Program-made: the position numbers and the translations under genes | Notes under the pieces: model-generated | The model's input: the letters and a program-made list of their open reading frames with translations, nothing else | Database searches by the model: none | Told to the model about the DNA's origin: nothing | Assembly: GCA_026413225.1 (NCBI GenBank) | Contig: CM048591.1 | Span: 47,823,803 to 47,887,802, forward strand | DNA: 64,000 bases | Direction: 5' to 3' | From: Otis tarda | Lineage: Eukaryota; Chordata; Aves; Otidiformes; Otididae | Shown here: positions 24,148 through 38,334 of the stretch, one piece after another | Numbering within the stretch: the first letter of the stretch is position 1 | Layout of the letters: every line of letters begins with the position of its first letter

Positions 24148-27100
24148 TCTCTCAGAGCTAGCATTAGAATATTTTGGTCAATAAATAGATTCTTTGAAGA
24201 GCAGAGGTCATTTGGAACATCCCCATACTCAACACATTTTTTACTTCGACAAGTTGAGTATGAAGGAGACAATCACATCTCCTCTCACCATACAAGTATC
24301 ATCCTTTATTATCGTACAAGGTCTCCTTTTCCTTCTATCAGAAAAGGAGCAATCCAGCAAATGATTTGCTGGTGCTAAATTCTGAACAAGAAGAAACAAC
24401 AGATGAGCCTCCAAATCTTACTCTAAGTATTCAATGAAAAATAACAGAAAAAAAAAAGTTTAAAAACTATCTGTGTTTTTGGTTAATGTTCTTTAACAGG
24501 ATGAATGAAGCACATGACAAGAAAATCAAGAGTTAGAAATAAACCAACCACCAGGAAGTCTGTACTACAAGCTTTGCTTCACAGACCTGTCTTACCCGAA
24601 AGACTATCAGCTGGCAACTACGTGGAAACATCAATAAAAAGAAGTGAATAAATGTATTTCCATATTCACTATGACAAAACAGCAATTCAGAAAAGCTACA
24701 GCTAAAGTCAATATCCTCTATTACATCACTTCTTAGTAGTGTAGATCACATCTTCTGTTGCTTTTCAACTATTCATTACTTTCTCTCATTCTTTACATAA
24801 ATTGCACTTACCACTGTTTACAGGTGATAGTCTAAATACATTCAAGTGAGTTATCTGAACACTGAGATAACAAAACACCCAGGTGTTCCTTCACTGTGTT
24901 CCATATTTAGCATTTTTCAATGCTGTCTTGACACTTTTCTTTCTCTGTCTTGCCTTGAGAAATGCATGGCCTCTTCCAAAAAAATGCAGGCAATAAGAAG
25001 ACATGGAAGTGAGTCTTTAATACATAAAGAACAGAGTATTTTACCATCATGATAGTGTAGAAAAACTCTTGTTATTCAGTAACAAGATTCAGGCTTTTCA
25101 GGCTTTCAAGACAGTTTAACAAATTATGCTACTTACTGACAGGTGCCAGACCTTGAAGTTCTTTGACTCTCCAGAGTAGGCAAATACAAAAGCCACCTTG
25201 TTCACACAGTAGAGATTTTCAGTTCCAAAACAGCCAGCTTGCCCACTGAAAAAAAAACCCAGCCTACTAAGTTGTACATACCCCTGCGCACTGTGAACAG
25301 CATGTAATGTTTAGGGGCACCTACAGTGAGAAGGCAAAATGCAAAGACAGCTTTTAAACAAACCTTAAAACTGCAACTGAATCACTGCCTTCCTTTTTCT
25401 GCTTGATTTTTTTTTTTCCCTAAAATGAAATTAATGAATTAGCATTAGGTGGAAGAGAAGGAAAAGGAAGAGTGATTTTCCTCTCAGCACACAAGATTAA
25501 GAAAAAGCACTTCTCCAATCTGCACAGCAAAACATTTTGCAACCGCAACTAAAAGGAAGCCTTGGTAGAGGTTACCTCTCCAGCCCAGGCCTTTGTGCTG
25601 AGAAAATAGGTGACTTCAGTTCAAGAAGCCAAAAAGTCAGCTCTCTGGTTGTGTAAGTCACAGCACAGCCTCCCTTGAGGGAGGTGCGTGAGGTTGCTGA
25701 AGTAGGGGATTTGAACCGAGTTATTCAAAACAGTGAAGAAATAACATAAACAAAACTTCACTGTGTTTGGCGATATGAAATTCAGAAGTTGAACCTTGCA
25801 GCGGTATTTACTATCAAAAAAACCAATTAAAATTTACAGGTGGAATTTACCTATTTTTTTGTAAAAACAAAATAAAACTGTTCATGTCCAAAAAAAAAAA
25901 AAACCCAAAAAGCTATAAAAAGGGATTTCCTCAAGCTTTACAAGTTACGTAAGGACATCTTTGACTTACAAACATAGGTAAAATTTGTGCTTCTGCATAT
26001 CCTTGTCTTACTGATCATGCATTACAACTCACTTATTACACATCCCCCTTTAAAACTATCTTCTTCTCGCTCATGTCCCATTGCACAAAGCCACAACATA
26101 ATGAGAATGTCATTAGACTGATTAGGGTGATACTTCATATCATGTTAAAAACATGCCCACCCGAGAGCTGGACAACCTGAACAGACCACAGGAAATTCAT
26201 ACATTCCTGAATACCCGTGTAACACATTCACAATTTCATTTGGAACAAAGAACTACAACATCCAACTGGCAAATGGATTTAGGGTAATGATATTGAGTTT
26301 TCAGTTTTGGATGCAGCATGGAGACGACAGTGTCGCTACTCCCAGTGCTTCACCTGTCACTCCATGGAGCTGCTTCTGCTGCCCGCTACACAAAACCAGC
26401 GTTGCATTTGACAGGAATCATGCTGGCTAAACAGTAAAAGCTGTGCAATTTTTCCTACATCAGGTATGTACATATGCTGAAGGTGGTCTGGGAAAGCGCT
26501 CTTTCAATATGTCAAGGTTTTTTCTCAATTAAGAAAAATACATTGTATTGTATTAAGAAAAATATTTGTATGACAGCTACTTGAAGAGTCACCATCAAGT
26601 GCTGTCAGTTTTCTTTCAGAAATACAAAGCTGAAGCCAGTGGTCTATGGAGGTGCTGTTGTTTTTGTAAGCTGCTTTTTGTGCAGCAGGTTTCAACACTC
26701 ACATTTCCACATGAGAGACAGAGGTGTTGAGTTACACAGAACATCAATTCCTTCTTCCCCATCAACTAGTCGTGGTATGGAAGTTGCACAGGGAACATTC
26801 TCAAACTAAAACCAGTCAAGTGTCCAAATTTATTTCCATTGACAACCGGCTACAGGTTAAGGATTAACAACAACAACAAAAAAAAACCCCACTAAAACAG
26901 ATAATTTCCCTAATCTCCATATTAACGGGAAAAAAAAAACGTAGAACATCTTATTTTTACCTTCCATTCCCATTGTTATTTGACCGTCACACAGCAAACA
27001 TCAAGTTTTATTCTCAGGTACAGCATCAGTAGCACTAACCAGCAATACAGTTTTCCATGCACTGACATGAGCAGAGTTTGACATGCTTGACTCTCACACC

Positions 27101-27681
27101 TGTCACCAGGTCACTGCTGTTTTCCTCTTTACCCTGCCGTTTTCCACTTTTATGGTAACCTACTCTTCTATCCACACTCTTAATTACAGCACATTTAGGC
27201 TTTATAGGTTCCAGGCAGCAATTGTGCACTGATAAGAAATTATTGCACACATGTTGGTTTTAAGATACAAATCAGAAATTTAGCAATGTGCCAGAGAGAA
27301 TGGCTTAAAAATCACCCCCTGGATCCCAAGAAAAGGGCTGGAGGAAATGAGCTAGATAACGGTTCTTCTCCCTTATAATTACAAGGTGTCCAGCCTGCTT
27401 ACTTAAGTTATCCTGCCTACCTACTACCTCTGGCCGCTTCTGTGTCCCCTTGTCTCTATCCATCCCCAACTCCAGCCCAAACTTGTGCTGCTGTGCAACC
27501 AGTTAGAGAAGTCAATTGATCAACTTCCACAAGTTAAAATTTACCTCGGGGAGGGGAAGGGTCAGGGTAGTTTAAATCCATCCACAATGCCTCTTTCAGT
27601 AGCAGTGGCAGCTTGCATTGGATGAAATGTATGTGCAACACCATTGGAGATATTAAGCCTCAGTCTTCCTTTGGGGAAGAG

Positions 27682-27700
27682 AAAAAAAAAAAAAAAAAAA
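27682..27700. repeat. Poly-A run (19)
   Basis: Nineteen uninterrupted A residues; no retrocopy recognised upstream. Confidence 0.95.
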
Positions 27701-30700
27701 GTGGGATGCCCGGTAAGCACTACACTCACTCTGAGTCCTCCCAGCCTCACTTTAGGGTCAAAATAAGAAAAACAAAGGAAGAGCTGAGGGATCCTGGCCC
27801 AAAAAAGAAAACCCTGAAGGACTGAGGGCTGTCTGGGATCAGGCCTGTGATGGACTCGATGCATCTCTTCCCTCTGGTGCTGCACAGCACCTGCCAGGGG
27901 ATGAAGCTTTCTGCAGGACCACCTGCTGGGAGAGATCTTGAAAAGCCAAAAGTCAGAATTACTTGAGGGTAGGGCTACACCCCTACATCCCCAGTGGTAA
28001 ATGTTGCTCTTTTCTTGCTGCAGCATCATTATGAAAACAATTTACTTTATTCTGCCAGTTGTGAGCAACAAACTACAGCTCCTCCTCACCAGCTGAACCC
28101 CGGCCACAAGGGTGTTACCCTTACACTTACTTGCATATTCAAGATACTCAGCTGCTTCCAAAGGACTGGCAAAGAGCACATACCATGGGACAACGACATG
28201 TCCCAGCCAACCCCAAGCAAATCAGGATATACCAGCTTTAGGGTCAAAATCCAGAATTCACACTACACTGCAAAGGTCATTCTAAATACCCAAGATCTCA
28301 ACAGGAGATTAATCTCCAATAGCAGACTGCAACTCATGTTTTCTTGGCAAGAACCATGGTAATGCAGTAAAATAGCCTTAAAAAGTAAGAAATCATAATT
28401 TCACCGTAACAAAAACATGTAATGCAAACAGCTTCAGTGGCAAGCAAGCATTTTAAAGGTTTGGAGTTTTGCTCTGCTTAAGGTTATGCTAGCTCAGAAA
28501 AGAGTTCCCCTTCCTTTCCATGTTAAAACCTCCACAGCAACCCTGGCATTTTTTTAATGCTGAAAAGTAACACAACCATACTTTTGAGAAAAGCTGCTAG
28601 TGCTTTTCACCGATAGCACAGGCATAGTTGTTGCTCACAAATCTTCACTATTCTTTAAACCGTACAGCCAGAGATTCTGCGCACTTCTGTAAGACATACA
28701 ATGAAATTATACACACCAGCAACCACAAAAAAGTCTGTGCAGAACAGAACTTGTTGAAAATAGGTGTTTTGTTGCAGAATTTGGCTAGCAATAACTCAGT
28801 TAGCGATTATTAACTCTGGAGTTTGAAAAAAAAAAAAACAACAGGTCTGACTTTGTGAGAACTTACACAAATGCAGCGATTTATCACGTATTGCTATATC
28901 CACTCTACGAAGTTGTAGAGCATCAATCATACCTGCTCTTGCCTCAATGCAACCCTTGTGTTGATTTTAATAATGCAAAGGTCATTTTGACCTTTAGCTT
29001 GTAACTGAGTATCGGTTTGTGCCCATATTACCGCTTTCTGTACATTCAAAAACACAGGTGCAGATCTTTCAGTATAAATGCTTCAGATTTCACATCAAAT
29101 TATGTGTGAGCATGTCAGGAACAGGATTAACAGAAGCTTTGCTTGTAGAACATTCTCATGAGCATTACTGGGATTTTAACTCCTGCCAAGCCTAAATGAG
29201 CTTTTCTTATGCCAAATGAAATGTAGCAGAGAGTCATTATTACACTTGATGATTAACTTTTAAGAATCTTGTTTGCACTATAATTAAGGACATTATGAAA
29301 GGGAAAGATAGATGGCAGAGCTGCACACTACAGAGGTTCTGCCTCAAAGTTTCTTGACAAAACAGGTAATTACTGCAAGTTTCCACCCCATGAACGCTGA
29401 ATTTGAAGTTTTTAGTATTACAGAGAGTGGAACTATAAAGTTATATAAAAGCATTAGGGGAAAGACATGATTTATGAGCTTCCTTCAAGGTTTAGGGCTT
29501 AATAGTGAAACGAAAAACGTTCCTCAGTGAAGGTGACTTTCAAATGCAGTAGCAGCCATCCACGTTAGAGATCCCCATCACAGACTCCCCATAGCTTTCA
29601 CATTTCAAATGTCATAGTGGAAAAGCTAGGTTAAGCTCAGTCATACGCAAAAATTAATCCCCGTCTAGAGAGGTATGTCAGGGAAACCAATGCCAATTAA
29701 TGTTACTTGTGAACCAGACTCTGTAGAAGTGCTCAAGCTGTCAGCTGCTTCCCTGTATCCCCTTATAACCTTCTGAGGCTGGCAGCTACAGGTATCACAT
29801 CACCAAAAGATACAGAAAGAGAAAGCAGAACATCCTTGAGACAGCTATATCCGCTTTCCTGCCGCATGACCCAGAACAGGCAGAGACAGGACTCAGGAAG
29901 ATACCGTCACTGGCTGTACTGAGTGTCATTTTGCATTGCAAAATACCCTTCTCTTCCAAAGTGCACTAAGTGGAGCAAGAAACAAACTGAAGTCCCCATA
30001 CAGTCTGTAAAACAAGTGAGCCATTTCTATTAAAAAATCGCCATTCCATATTCATTCAAATCAATTAAACTTTTAAGTTCAAAATTCTGTGGATATATTA
30101 ATTTCCAAAATCTAAATTTCAATAGTTATGCAGCTCATTTGCTACAAGTTTGCTGTTTTGCTTTGAGATTTTTGTTTTGTTTTTAATAAGGGCAAATTTA
30201 ACACAGTAAACAAAATGATTCTTACTAGTTTCCTTCTCATTCTGCCTTGACGCTTCCCCCAATTTTCTCTCATTGGAATATTAGCTTTAAACTACTGCAA
30301 GAGTATATAACAGCAAAGCAGAACAAAGCCCCAGTATCAAGATGCAAGCTTAGCTAGGTAACGTTATTTATTTATGAACAGAGAAACTTCTCACATACAG
30401 TCTTCCTTCCAGCAAACTATTATTTAGACTTCTTTAAGCCTAGAAAATTTTTTCTTAGAAACTGAAAAACACCAATCTTCACGTTCCCTACAGTTGTGCA
30501 AACTTGCACTGAGAATTTAAGTCTACTAACAATCAGCTTGCTTTTCTGAAGTAGCTTTCGCAGATCTCTTAGAAGTCATCCATGGTATCCAGACTGCAAA
30601 CTGGATATCAGTACTCCAGATTAACAACCAGTTTTTAGCTGCTTTGCTACTGCTCTTCTACAATAAAAGACTGAATGACAGTTTCTAAGATACCTGTCTC

Positions 30701-30914
30701 CTGTTAGACTGTTTGCTGATGGTCCTCACTTACTAGGCCGCATTGTAAATAGCAAGCTTCATTTAAGCTTCCTTGTTCTTAAAGGCTGCAGACGTATTTC
30801 TGCTTGGCAAAAACGCTTATCGTCTTTAACAGATTTGCTGCTCAGTGACACACCTGAAACTGTGCTACGGTCTGCATGCAGTGGTCTGAAAAGACCACCA
30901 GCAAGTTCAACGAA

Positions 30915-30936
30915 TTGCATACCTCAAGGTATGCAA
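30915..30936. repeat. Hairpin with 10-bp perfect arms and 2-nt spacer
   Basis: TTGCATACCT and AGGTATGCAA separated by CA; nearly a perfect 22-bp palindrome. Confidence 0.85.
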
Positions 30937-33900
30937 AACAAGCTACTCCTTATTCACCCTAAAACTTCCATGAAACCCTTCTGAGAAAGCTCATTCTGTC
31001 ATTCCACAGGAAAAATATAGGTATCTGAGTATCTATGCTCAAGTAGCTTCTCTATTTTTCTAAAATAGTGAGTATCGTGCATTTATCATTAGCTCTTTTG
31101 AGCCATGTCACTTGAAAACTATCTGACTAGGTCAAAATTTTTAAAATTCTAACATGCTTTGAAAGGCTGGTGGCACAGCCAACATTTAAGTGACTGCCAA
31201 CGGTTATGTAATTTCAATATAGCCAACCCGTCCCTCCCTCAACACTTCTACAAAACACTGTCACCCTGAGGGTTGTCTCGGATCATAGGAACTGACATCA
31301 CTCTTCAGAAGGAAAAAAGCCCTTCCTTACTTATCATTTTGTTAGCACAAAACAAGGAATTTAAACCCTCACATTTGAAAGTACCCGTCAAAATTAACTT
31401 TCTGCAAGACAAGGACAAACTAGTGAAAAGCTAAAAAATTAGGTTTATTTATAACACTGCTGTAACATATGTGAGATGCTTCATCTTGTTGACTTCACCT
31501 ACATTCACCACATCACTCCTTATGCACAGGAAACCAAAGATCTCCAATCTCCTGCTGCTTCTCAGAGTATAAGAACAAGCTTCTTCATTCTCTCTACTAC
31601 AGTTTTGGGGTTTTTTTTGGCCAGGATTTCCTGCAGGACATGAGTGCAAATTCACAGGACACTTCCTGAGAAAGCATGTCCTAAAGACAATCTGGTCAGA
31701 TGTTGTCCAAGATGAGCTGCTACAATCTCTCAAATTGCTCCGTGGGTGACAGGTATTTCTATCCAAGGCCCAGAACAATGGCATTTATCTCCTGTCCAAT
31801 GCTTTGGTACACTTCCAGCTCTCACAGACGTATGCTAAGCTTAATCTTCCCTGACATGTGCCAGGGCAGTTGTCAGTTCCATGCCTGAGAAAGACTGCAA
31901 AAGCCTGGGACTGACAGCTTGAACTCCGAAGGACATAGCAACTACAAAACCAGCAGGTGGTGACCATGCCTGGGAAAGCAGTCGCTCATCAGAGAGCCCC
32001 ATCAACTCTTCTGGTGTGTAAAGGCTCCTGGTGAAAGCCATGCTCAGGAAGCCAAGAGAAGTGTCACAATGGACTCAAAGAAAGACTTGGTAGAGCACAG
32101 GAACAACAGTTCAAACAAGAAAAATTTTACTTACCAGGAAGACTTGAAAAGTCTTCAGAAACTCCAATAGAAAGAAGGTAAGAGGACTGCTGACTGACAT
32201 CCACAGCATTGTAATGTAAGGATTTTCATGGCACTGGTAAAAATTACAATTCACATCTTTCAGTGAAAGTCTGCAACACGCACAATTTGCACCCCTTTCA
32301 GCTTTAACATCTTAATGCTATGTCACTCACCACATAGTTTTCTCCTACATCTAAGCCACCTCCTAAGTTTTTTGGGGGAAAACACGTTTAATAAACATTA
32401 TTTTTCTGGCTCTTTAATGGGCTGCGAAGTCAGCAGTACACCCCGAGAGGATCTCCCATCACTTGACATGCTTCCCCGTCACCTGCTGTCCTCCTCCCCG
32501 CATCCCAGAACCATCTCACCGTAGCAGACACTCCTTCACCACCATAGGGCTCTTCCAGCTGCACCCAACAACTCATGCCTGCCATGCGGCTGCGTCACCA
32601 TACTTTAAGGGTTTACAAGCGAGGTCAGAAGACACCTTAGGCAGAGATATTACAATCTTAGTCTTAAGCATATGGATACACAGGCAGGTTTGAAAATGCA
32701 CCTGTTCTCACAATATCACCCTACCTAGTCTTTAACAGCTTGCGTGAGGAAATCAAGTAGACTAACACTGCACCACATTAAAAAATATCACAGCACCACA
32801 CCAGCAACGATGAAAATCTGCCACTGCCTTACAAGAGCGGGTATCATCTACCTTCTTCTCAGCTCATCAGTATAACACACATTAAGACAAGTGACTAAAG
32901 TGGCAGGGTATCTGCTTCCCAAGGTGCTTGCTGCTAAAATGGCATCCTCAGACTTCCTCTGTGCCCTGAATAAACCCATCTCCACACACTTCTGATAAGT
33001 GAGAGAGGCAGGTGCGAGCAAGGGCCCCACGCCAGCCCCCCCAGTGCCTCCCACACTGCCAGAAGAGCCAAGGGCCAGGTGAGCAACCCTCTCCCACTGC
33101 TACGCAGGGTCCTCTTTCACCACTTTGACTCCTGCATGGGTCATAAATCTGAAGACCGACAAGCAACAAGATGCACCGTCTCTCAAACAGCAAAGGGCAT
33201 GGCCTATTCTGGGACACCTGCTGTTATCAACAGGCAAAGACACATGATTTCAAGAAATAAATACATGATCATATGGATCACCTCATTGCCTGGGTGGGAC
33301 AAAGGCACTACAAAATATAGAGCCGGACCACATTTCTCAGGTGAAAGGTTCATAAAATAAAAATCCTCTACTCCTCCACTCCTTGCTCTCAATAGCTGCA
33401 AAACTGAGACAAATAAGATTACAAGATCCTAAAGTGATCTATTAAAGCAGATGAAGCAAACACTTCAGTGTGTTACTGCAGCAAACTGGAAGATGTGACC
33501 AAAACAAAACCCCTGTTTCTCGAACAAAGAGGTCCTCAGAGCTGCAGAGTACTGCAGGAGAGCATGGGGTCGTTTCTGCTGTTGGTTTGCCAAATTTAAG
33601 TGGAAAATAGCCAACAAAAATGCTTAGAGAACACATATTATCGTGAAACCCGATTTCAATCCTTCATAGCCCAAAAGATTAAACTCTATTGGATTATTAG
33701 GAGTAACACGGCACTTTCACAAAATTCCGGCTGTGGCAGTTATATCCAGGAAACTGCAGAAGGCTGATGGCCAGCAGAGGGAGGGTCAGGCAAGTCCACA
33801 GGCCAGAAAGTCAAGCATTAGTCACCTCCTGCAGACAAGACTACAGCCAGGCCGGGGTTTTGACAGATCCCAGGACAGGGAGGATAGGCCTTGGTTCAGA

Positions 33901-34141
33901 CTCTCAGCCTACACAGTGTGCACTGCCCGTCAACCGGGACTTGGGGAAGCTAGTGTAAAACTGCCTCACTTTTTTTACCTGAACAGTAAACAATTCTTTG
34001 CTGATCAGCAGAATTTGCGTTCGGCGCTAAAGAGGATACTGCAATACAAGAACAGAGTAAGTACAGCTTGCTTGGGCAAGTAATCCACCACACAGTGATA
34101 GCCACAGAGTATGGTGGAGATAAAAAGTAAAAATAAAAATT

Positions 34142-34157
34142 AAAAAAAAAAAAAAAA
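34142..34157. repeat. Poly-A run (16)
   Basis: Sixteen A residues preceded by AAATAAAAATT; simple sequence. Confidence 0.9.
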
Positions 34158-35621
34158 GAACAAAACATCAGCAAGCTATTTCAGTAGAAAGTTATTCCAG
34201 GGGAACAAGACAAAGAATACATTTTTAACTGCGACATCCTACAATCCCATCATTGCTAAAATCTCATTCAAGGGAAGGAGCAGGAGCCAGCACAGGAGGC
34301 TGGGGAAGGGAGGAACAAGAACAAGACAAGTAACAGGCAATTGCAGTTACTGAATTAAGCATAACCTAAAGCCAAAACTTAAGGCTGCATCCTTGAAGGA
34401 CGAGCCTTCCTCCTGCCTTGCTCCTGGGCAGCTTCGTGCAGTGGCTCAGAGCAGTGTGAAGCTGTTCCCAGCTACGAGCTTCAGCACTGACAACCGGCTC
34501 TGAGCTGCAGGAGTGAATATGAAAATGACAGGCAGTTTACTTTTGCTGCATGTTAGGAAAGCTCTGGAAACAAGGCAGACTGTAACTACAACTGAGGATT
34601 GTAGTTGTAGTAGTAGAGTAGATACTCCAGTCTTAGGGGACATTCTATCTTTTTAAGATATAGGCCACTATTACAGCTCGAGTTTCAAGAAGGCTGATAA
34701 TTTATTCCACCAGCACAGAAAAACATCATCATCACCTTCAAAAGGTGTTTTCAGATGTTGGGTATTATTTGGTCCAAACCAAGGCTGATCGGACACAAGA
34801 GGCATCTGATCTGTGCTGTGCCTGCAGGCAGTCTTTCCTTTTCTTCTGCTTAAAAGGTTCTACAGCTGGCCAAAGCCGAACAGACCAAGTACAAAAGTAG
34901 AGTACTTCCACTGGTCTAAAAATAAAAAAAAAAAACTAGACTGCTAACTCGCAATCGTTTCCGCCTTCATGCAAAAAAAGCTAGAGTCAGAATAAGCTGA
35001 GTGAATTTAGTTAATCATAACCACATTAAGCCGTTCATCTCTGTAACAGAACATCCCAGGCTTTGCAGCTAACATTTCACCATGTGAATGAGTAGAAGCA
35101 TTTGCTCACATAAGCTGGTTAAATGTGATTCAGCCCAGATGTCCAAATGGCTTAGCAGTCTTTGTTGTGAGATGTTTGCAAAACATCAAAAAAGAACGAC
35201 AGGCATAAATACATGACTGAGTTCTTGTCCAGCAAACGTGCAAGACTGGGCGTTTAACAAGTCTGTTTCTGGGAGCACGTAATGCTAAAACTCAATGATG
35301 TACCGCAACTGTAGTTATACAATGTTCAGTTTTTGTTCAAAGGAAAGGTGAAGATGGGATCCAATCTGGGCTGTATAAGACCTGCACATTAGGGTCCCCT
35401 CACCCCTAAGCAGCACTGTTGCATCTATCAGCAACAAGGAGATGGAGCAGAGAAATGAGATATGAAAAATGCTGCCAATTCTGAGCATCTTGGAAAATAC
35501 CTGATACATCAGAGGGTGGGGGAGAAGTGTTCCACTTACAGTCTTGATACAGAGCCTTGGGTTTGATAAAGGTGTACCAGGATAAATCCAAAAAGTTTGT
35601 CTTACAGAGGGTGGCAGGTAT

Positions 35622-36083
35622 GAGAGATGAGTGCCACAAAGATGATCAGAGGGCTGGAGCACCTCTCCTGTGAGGACAGGCTGAGAGAGCTGGGGCTGTT
35701 CAGCCCGCGGAAGAGAAGGCTCTGGGTACACCTTATAGCAGCCTTCCAGTACCTAAAGGGAGCCTACAGGAAAGATGGGGAGAAACTTGCTAGCAGGGCC
35801 TGTTGCGATAGGACATGGGGTAATGGTTTTGAAACAGAAGAGATTAGATTGAGATTAGACATTAGGAAAAAAAATTTGACAATGAGGGTGGTGGAACACT
35901 GGAACAGGTTGCCCAGAGAGGTGGTAGATGCCCCATCCCTGGAAACATTCAAGGTCAGGTTGGATGGGGCTCTGAGGAACCTGATCTGGTTGGAGATGTC
36001 CCTGCTCCTTGCAGGGGGGTTGGACTAGATGACCTTTAAGGGTTCCTTCCATCCCAAACTATTCTAGGATTCTGTGATTCTAT
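35622..36083 (+). mobile_element. CR1 LINE, 5'-truncated, 3' end
   Basis: About 460 bp of the 3' end of a chicken-repeat-1 non-LTR retrotransposon. It shows the C-terminal end of the reverse-transcriptase reading frame (GLEHLSCEDRLRELGLFS, EHWNRLPREVVDAPSLETFK), the stop at about 36026, and the short 3' UTR (GGGTTCCTTCCATCCCAAAC) ending in ATTCT-type octamers at 36060-36083, the hallmark of CR1. The frame is open over about 130 codons, so the copy is not very old, but it lacks the endonuclease and polymerase core and cannot move. Severe 5' truncation is usual for CR1. No poly-A tail is expected and none is present. Confidence 0.95.
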
Positions 36084-37263
36084 AACTAAGGCCAGAATTG
36101 TATTTAAAGTGGGTCTGTTCACATAATTCTATCAAAATAATAGTACTGTCCAGTTCCTCTTAGTACCACATGGTTCTAGAGAACACACACAAAAGACTCT
36201 GTTTTAAAGAAAGTACCATAGACACACAAAACTTAACAGAAGAAGTCGAGGTGAGAATAATGCAGGAAAAACTTCAGAGCAAGGCCTATAACATGCCTGT
36301 AATTCATCCTTCCAAATACAAGGTCATTTTCTTCTCTCCTTGTGGAATGTATTGATTCTAATTAAGCACAAATTTTCCTGCAGCGACAGTGGTTAATATG
36401 ATGTCTGGTTCAGATAGTTTCTGCAATGCATGTGTACACTTCAAATTTACCCTTAAAATGCAACTTGGGGAGAAAACATGGACTTGTTCTATTATGCAAA
36501 CGTGTAAACATGTTTGTACAAATTTCTGCACAGCTATTTCTGCACAACTATTACACAGAAGTATTTCGTTCACTATGATGAAACTGATTTACAACCACTT
36601 TCATAAATAAAGTCATCCCCCTCACTCGGTGATCTCAAACAACAAATGCATCTCAATGTCACTGTCCCAGATTACCTGCTGGAGGCATCTTAACAGACTA
36701 TAGAGCTGAAACCAGTCAAGCAGCTTGGTTAGAGTCCAAGTGTTCCCCAGGGTCCCAGGATATACCATATACCAACAGACAAGCATCAACACAGGAGCTC
36801 AGACCTACCAGCAGCAGACCCATCAGTCCTCTTCTACTACTAAGACAAGCTAGTACCTAATTTGTAATAAAGAGGCATTTCACAGGCAAAAGGATGAATA
36901 TGCAATTATCAAGACCGATAAAAATCTATGATTACAGCAGGACACATTTTCCTGCTACAAGGTGTACTATTTCCAAATTTATTTTTAAAAACAACAAATT
37001 AAATGAAACAGTTCTTAACAGGTACAATATCTTTCCACATCTCTCACTTCTCATCTATAAGAACAAAAGCCAGCTTCAAATTCTCCTCTTTAAATCCATC
37101 CCCATCTTTAAAGCCCAAAAGACATTATTCTGCTTTTAGCAGGCTATTCAGCCTTAAAACAAAAAGATACCATAACTTCAGAGTATTTGCCTTGACCCAA
37201 ACCTCAGAAGTTTGGTTTTTAACTTAGGGGATGAACGGGTAGGGAAGAAACTGAACATGAAGT

Positions 37264-37288
37264 ACCTAATTACAAGCTGTAATTAGGT
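37264..37288. repeat. Hairpin with 11-bp perfect arms and 3-nt loop
   Basis: ACCTAATTACA and TGTAATTAGGT around AGC. Each arm contains TAATTA, a homeodomain-type core. Confidence 0.88.
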
Positions 37289-38305
37289 CCAAGCAAGGCA
37301 AAAATTTGCTCACACTGTCCATGCTTAACTTTGATCCACAGGAGAACACAGAAACCCTGAGCAACCAGACTCTTCATATGCTTCTGCCAGAAGTCTTTGT
37401 ATTCTACAGGAAGAAACCTACCTTTTGTATACCACTCTCCTTCACAAGCCACTCATAAGACCATTTAGTTATAAATGTAGTTTTCCTCAGTGTTCTCCAG
37501 AAAAGAAGGCAAAAAAAAGCAAAACACCCAGAAGTTTTTGTGGCAGAGAACAGAATTCTCTGAAATGTTTGTAGTTGAGGAGCAAAAAGCAAAGCAACTA
37601 GCAAAGCTTCCCCTGTGCAAGATTTAAAACATGCACAGGAAGTTCACAATGAAATATTCAGTCTTTTGTTCTAATTTGTGCTTATTAGTTTACAAAACAG
37701 AGGTGCCAACTCTTCTGCACCTATTTTTTGAAGATACATGGACCAACTGCTTTACATAAAAATGCTGTACCAACATTCTTGCTACCTGCCACACACTTGG
37801 GATGGCAATATAGAGGCAGTTGCTCCAGCCAATTTTCTTCCAAAAGCAGCAACTGATCTCCTTGCTCCTAAAGAGAATTTAATGAAGCCATCTGCTCACA
37901 TTTGAGACTACTCTAAAAACATCCTGCATTCTTTATGCTCCCTTTTACAGTTCAAAGCCTGGCTAGCATCCCAAGGCTACAACCTTTGCAAAAAGCAAAG
38001 AAAGAAGCAGAAAGAAACATCACTGAAAACATTTTGCTCATATGTATGTTAAATACTTCAGTATCTGCATATATAATATACAGATATCATATTACTGCCA
38101 ATAATTTTGGCAATATTTGTATTTTAACGAAAGGCAATAGAATAGTAAATTGCAATGTGCATGTAAAATTGCATCTTGCAATGTTTGGTTTTAGGTATTT
38201 GAATATGTTATTTGGTAAAGTAAACAAATGTCAAATCAAGGAAGCTAACTGATTGACAATTTAAAAAATATGTTAGGGCTACAGCCTCATATAAGCATAA
38301 CTGGA

Positions 38306-38334
38306 AAATGAAGAACTTATTTAGTTCTTCATTT
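38306..38334. repeat. Hairpin with 12-bp perfect arms and 5-nt loop
   Basis: AAATGAAGAACT and AGTTCTTCATTT around TATTT; the longest-armed hairpin with a loop that I found in the window. Confidence 0.9.

Larger units (their letters stand above)
16971..35621. other. Long non-coding stretch
   Basis: No gene, RNA gene or clear mobile element recognised in 18.6 kb. GC-richer patches occur at about 21520-21850 and 33000-33110. Simple runs and several hairpins are listed separately. A weak CR1-like tail motif (CATCTAGTCCTTCAACAGTG) lies near 20700. Probably 5' intron of SEMA4D. Confidence 0.55.

Noticed and set aside
27562..28029. Open reading frame of 155 codons on the minus strand
   Set aside because: Passes through a 19-base homopolymer (a Phe run), so it is a frame across simple sequence and not a gene.
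35627..36028. 133-codon frame as an independent gene
   Set aside because: It is the C-terminal end of the CR1 reverse-transcriptase frame and is covered by the CR1 entry.
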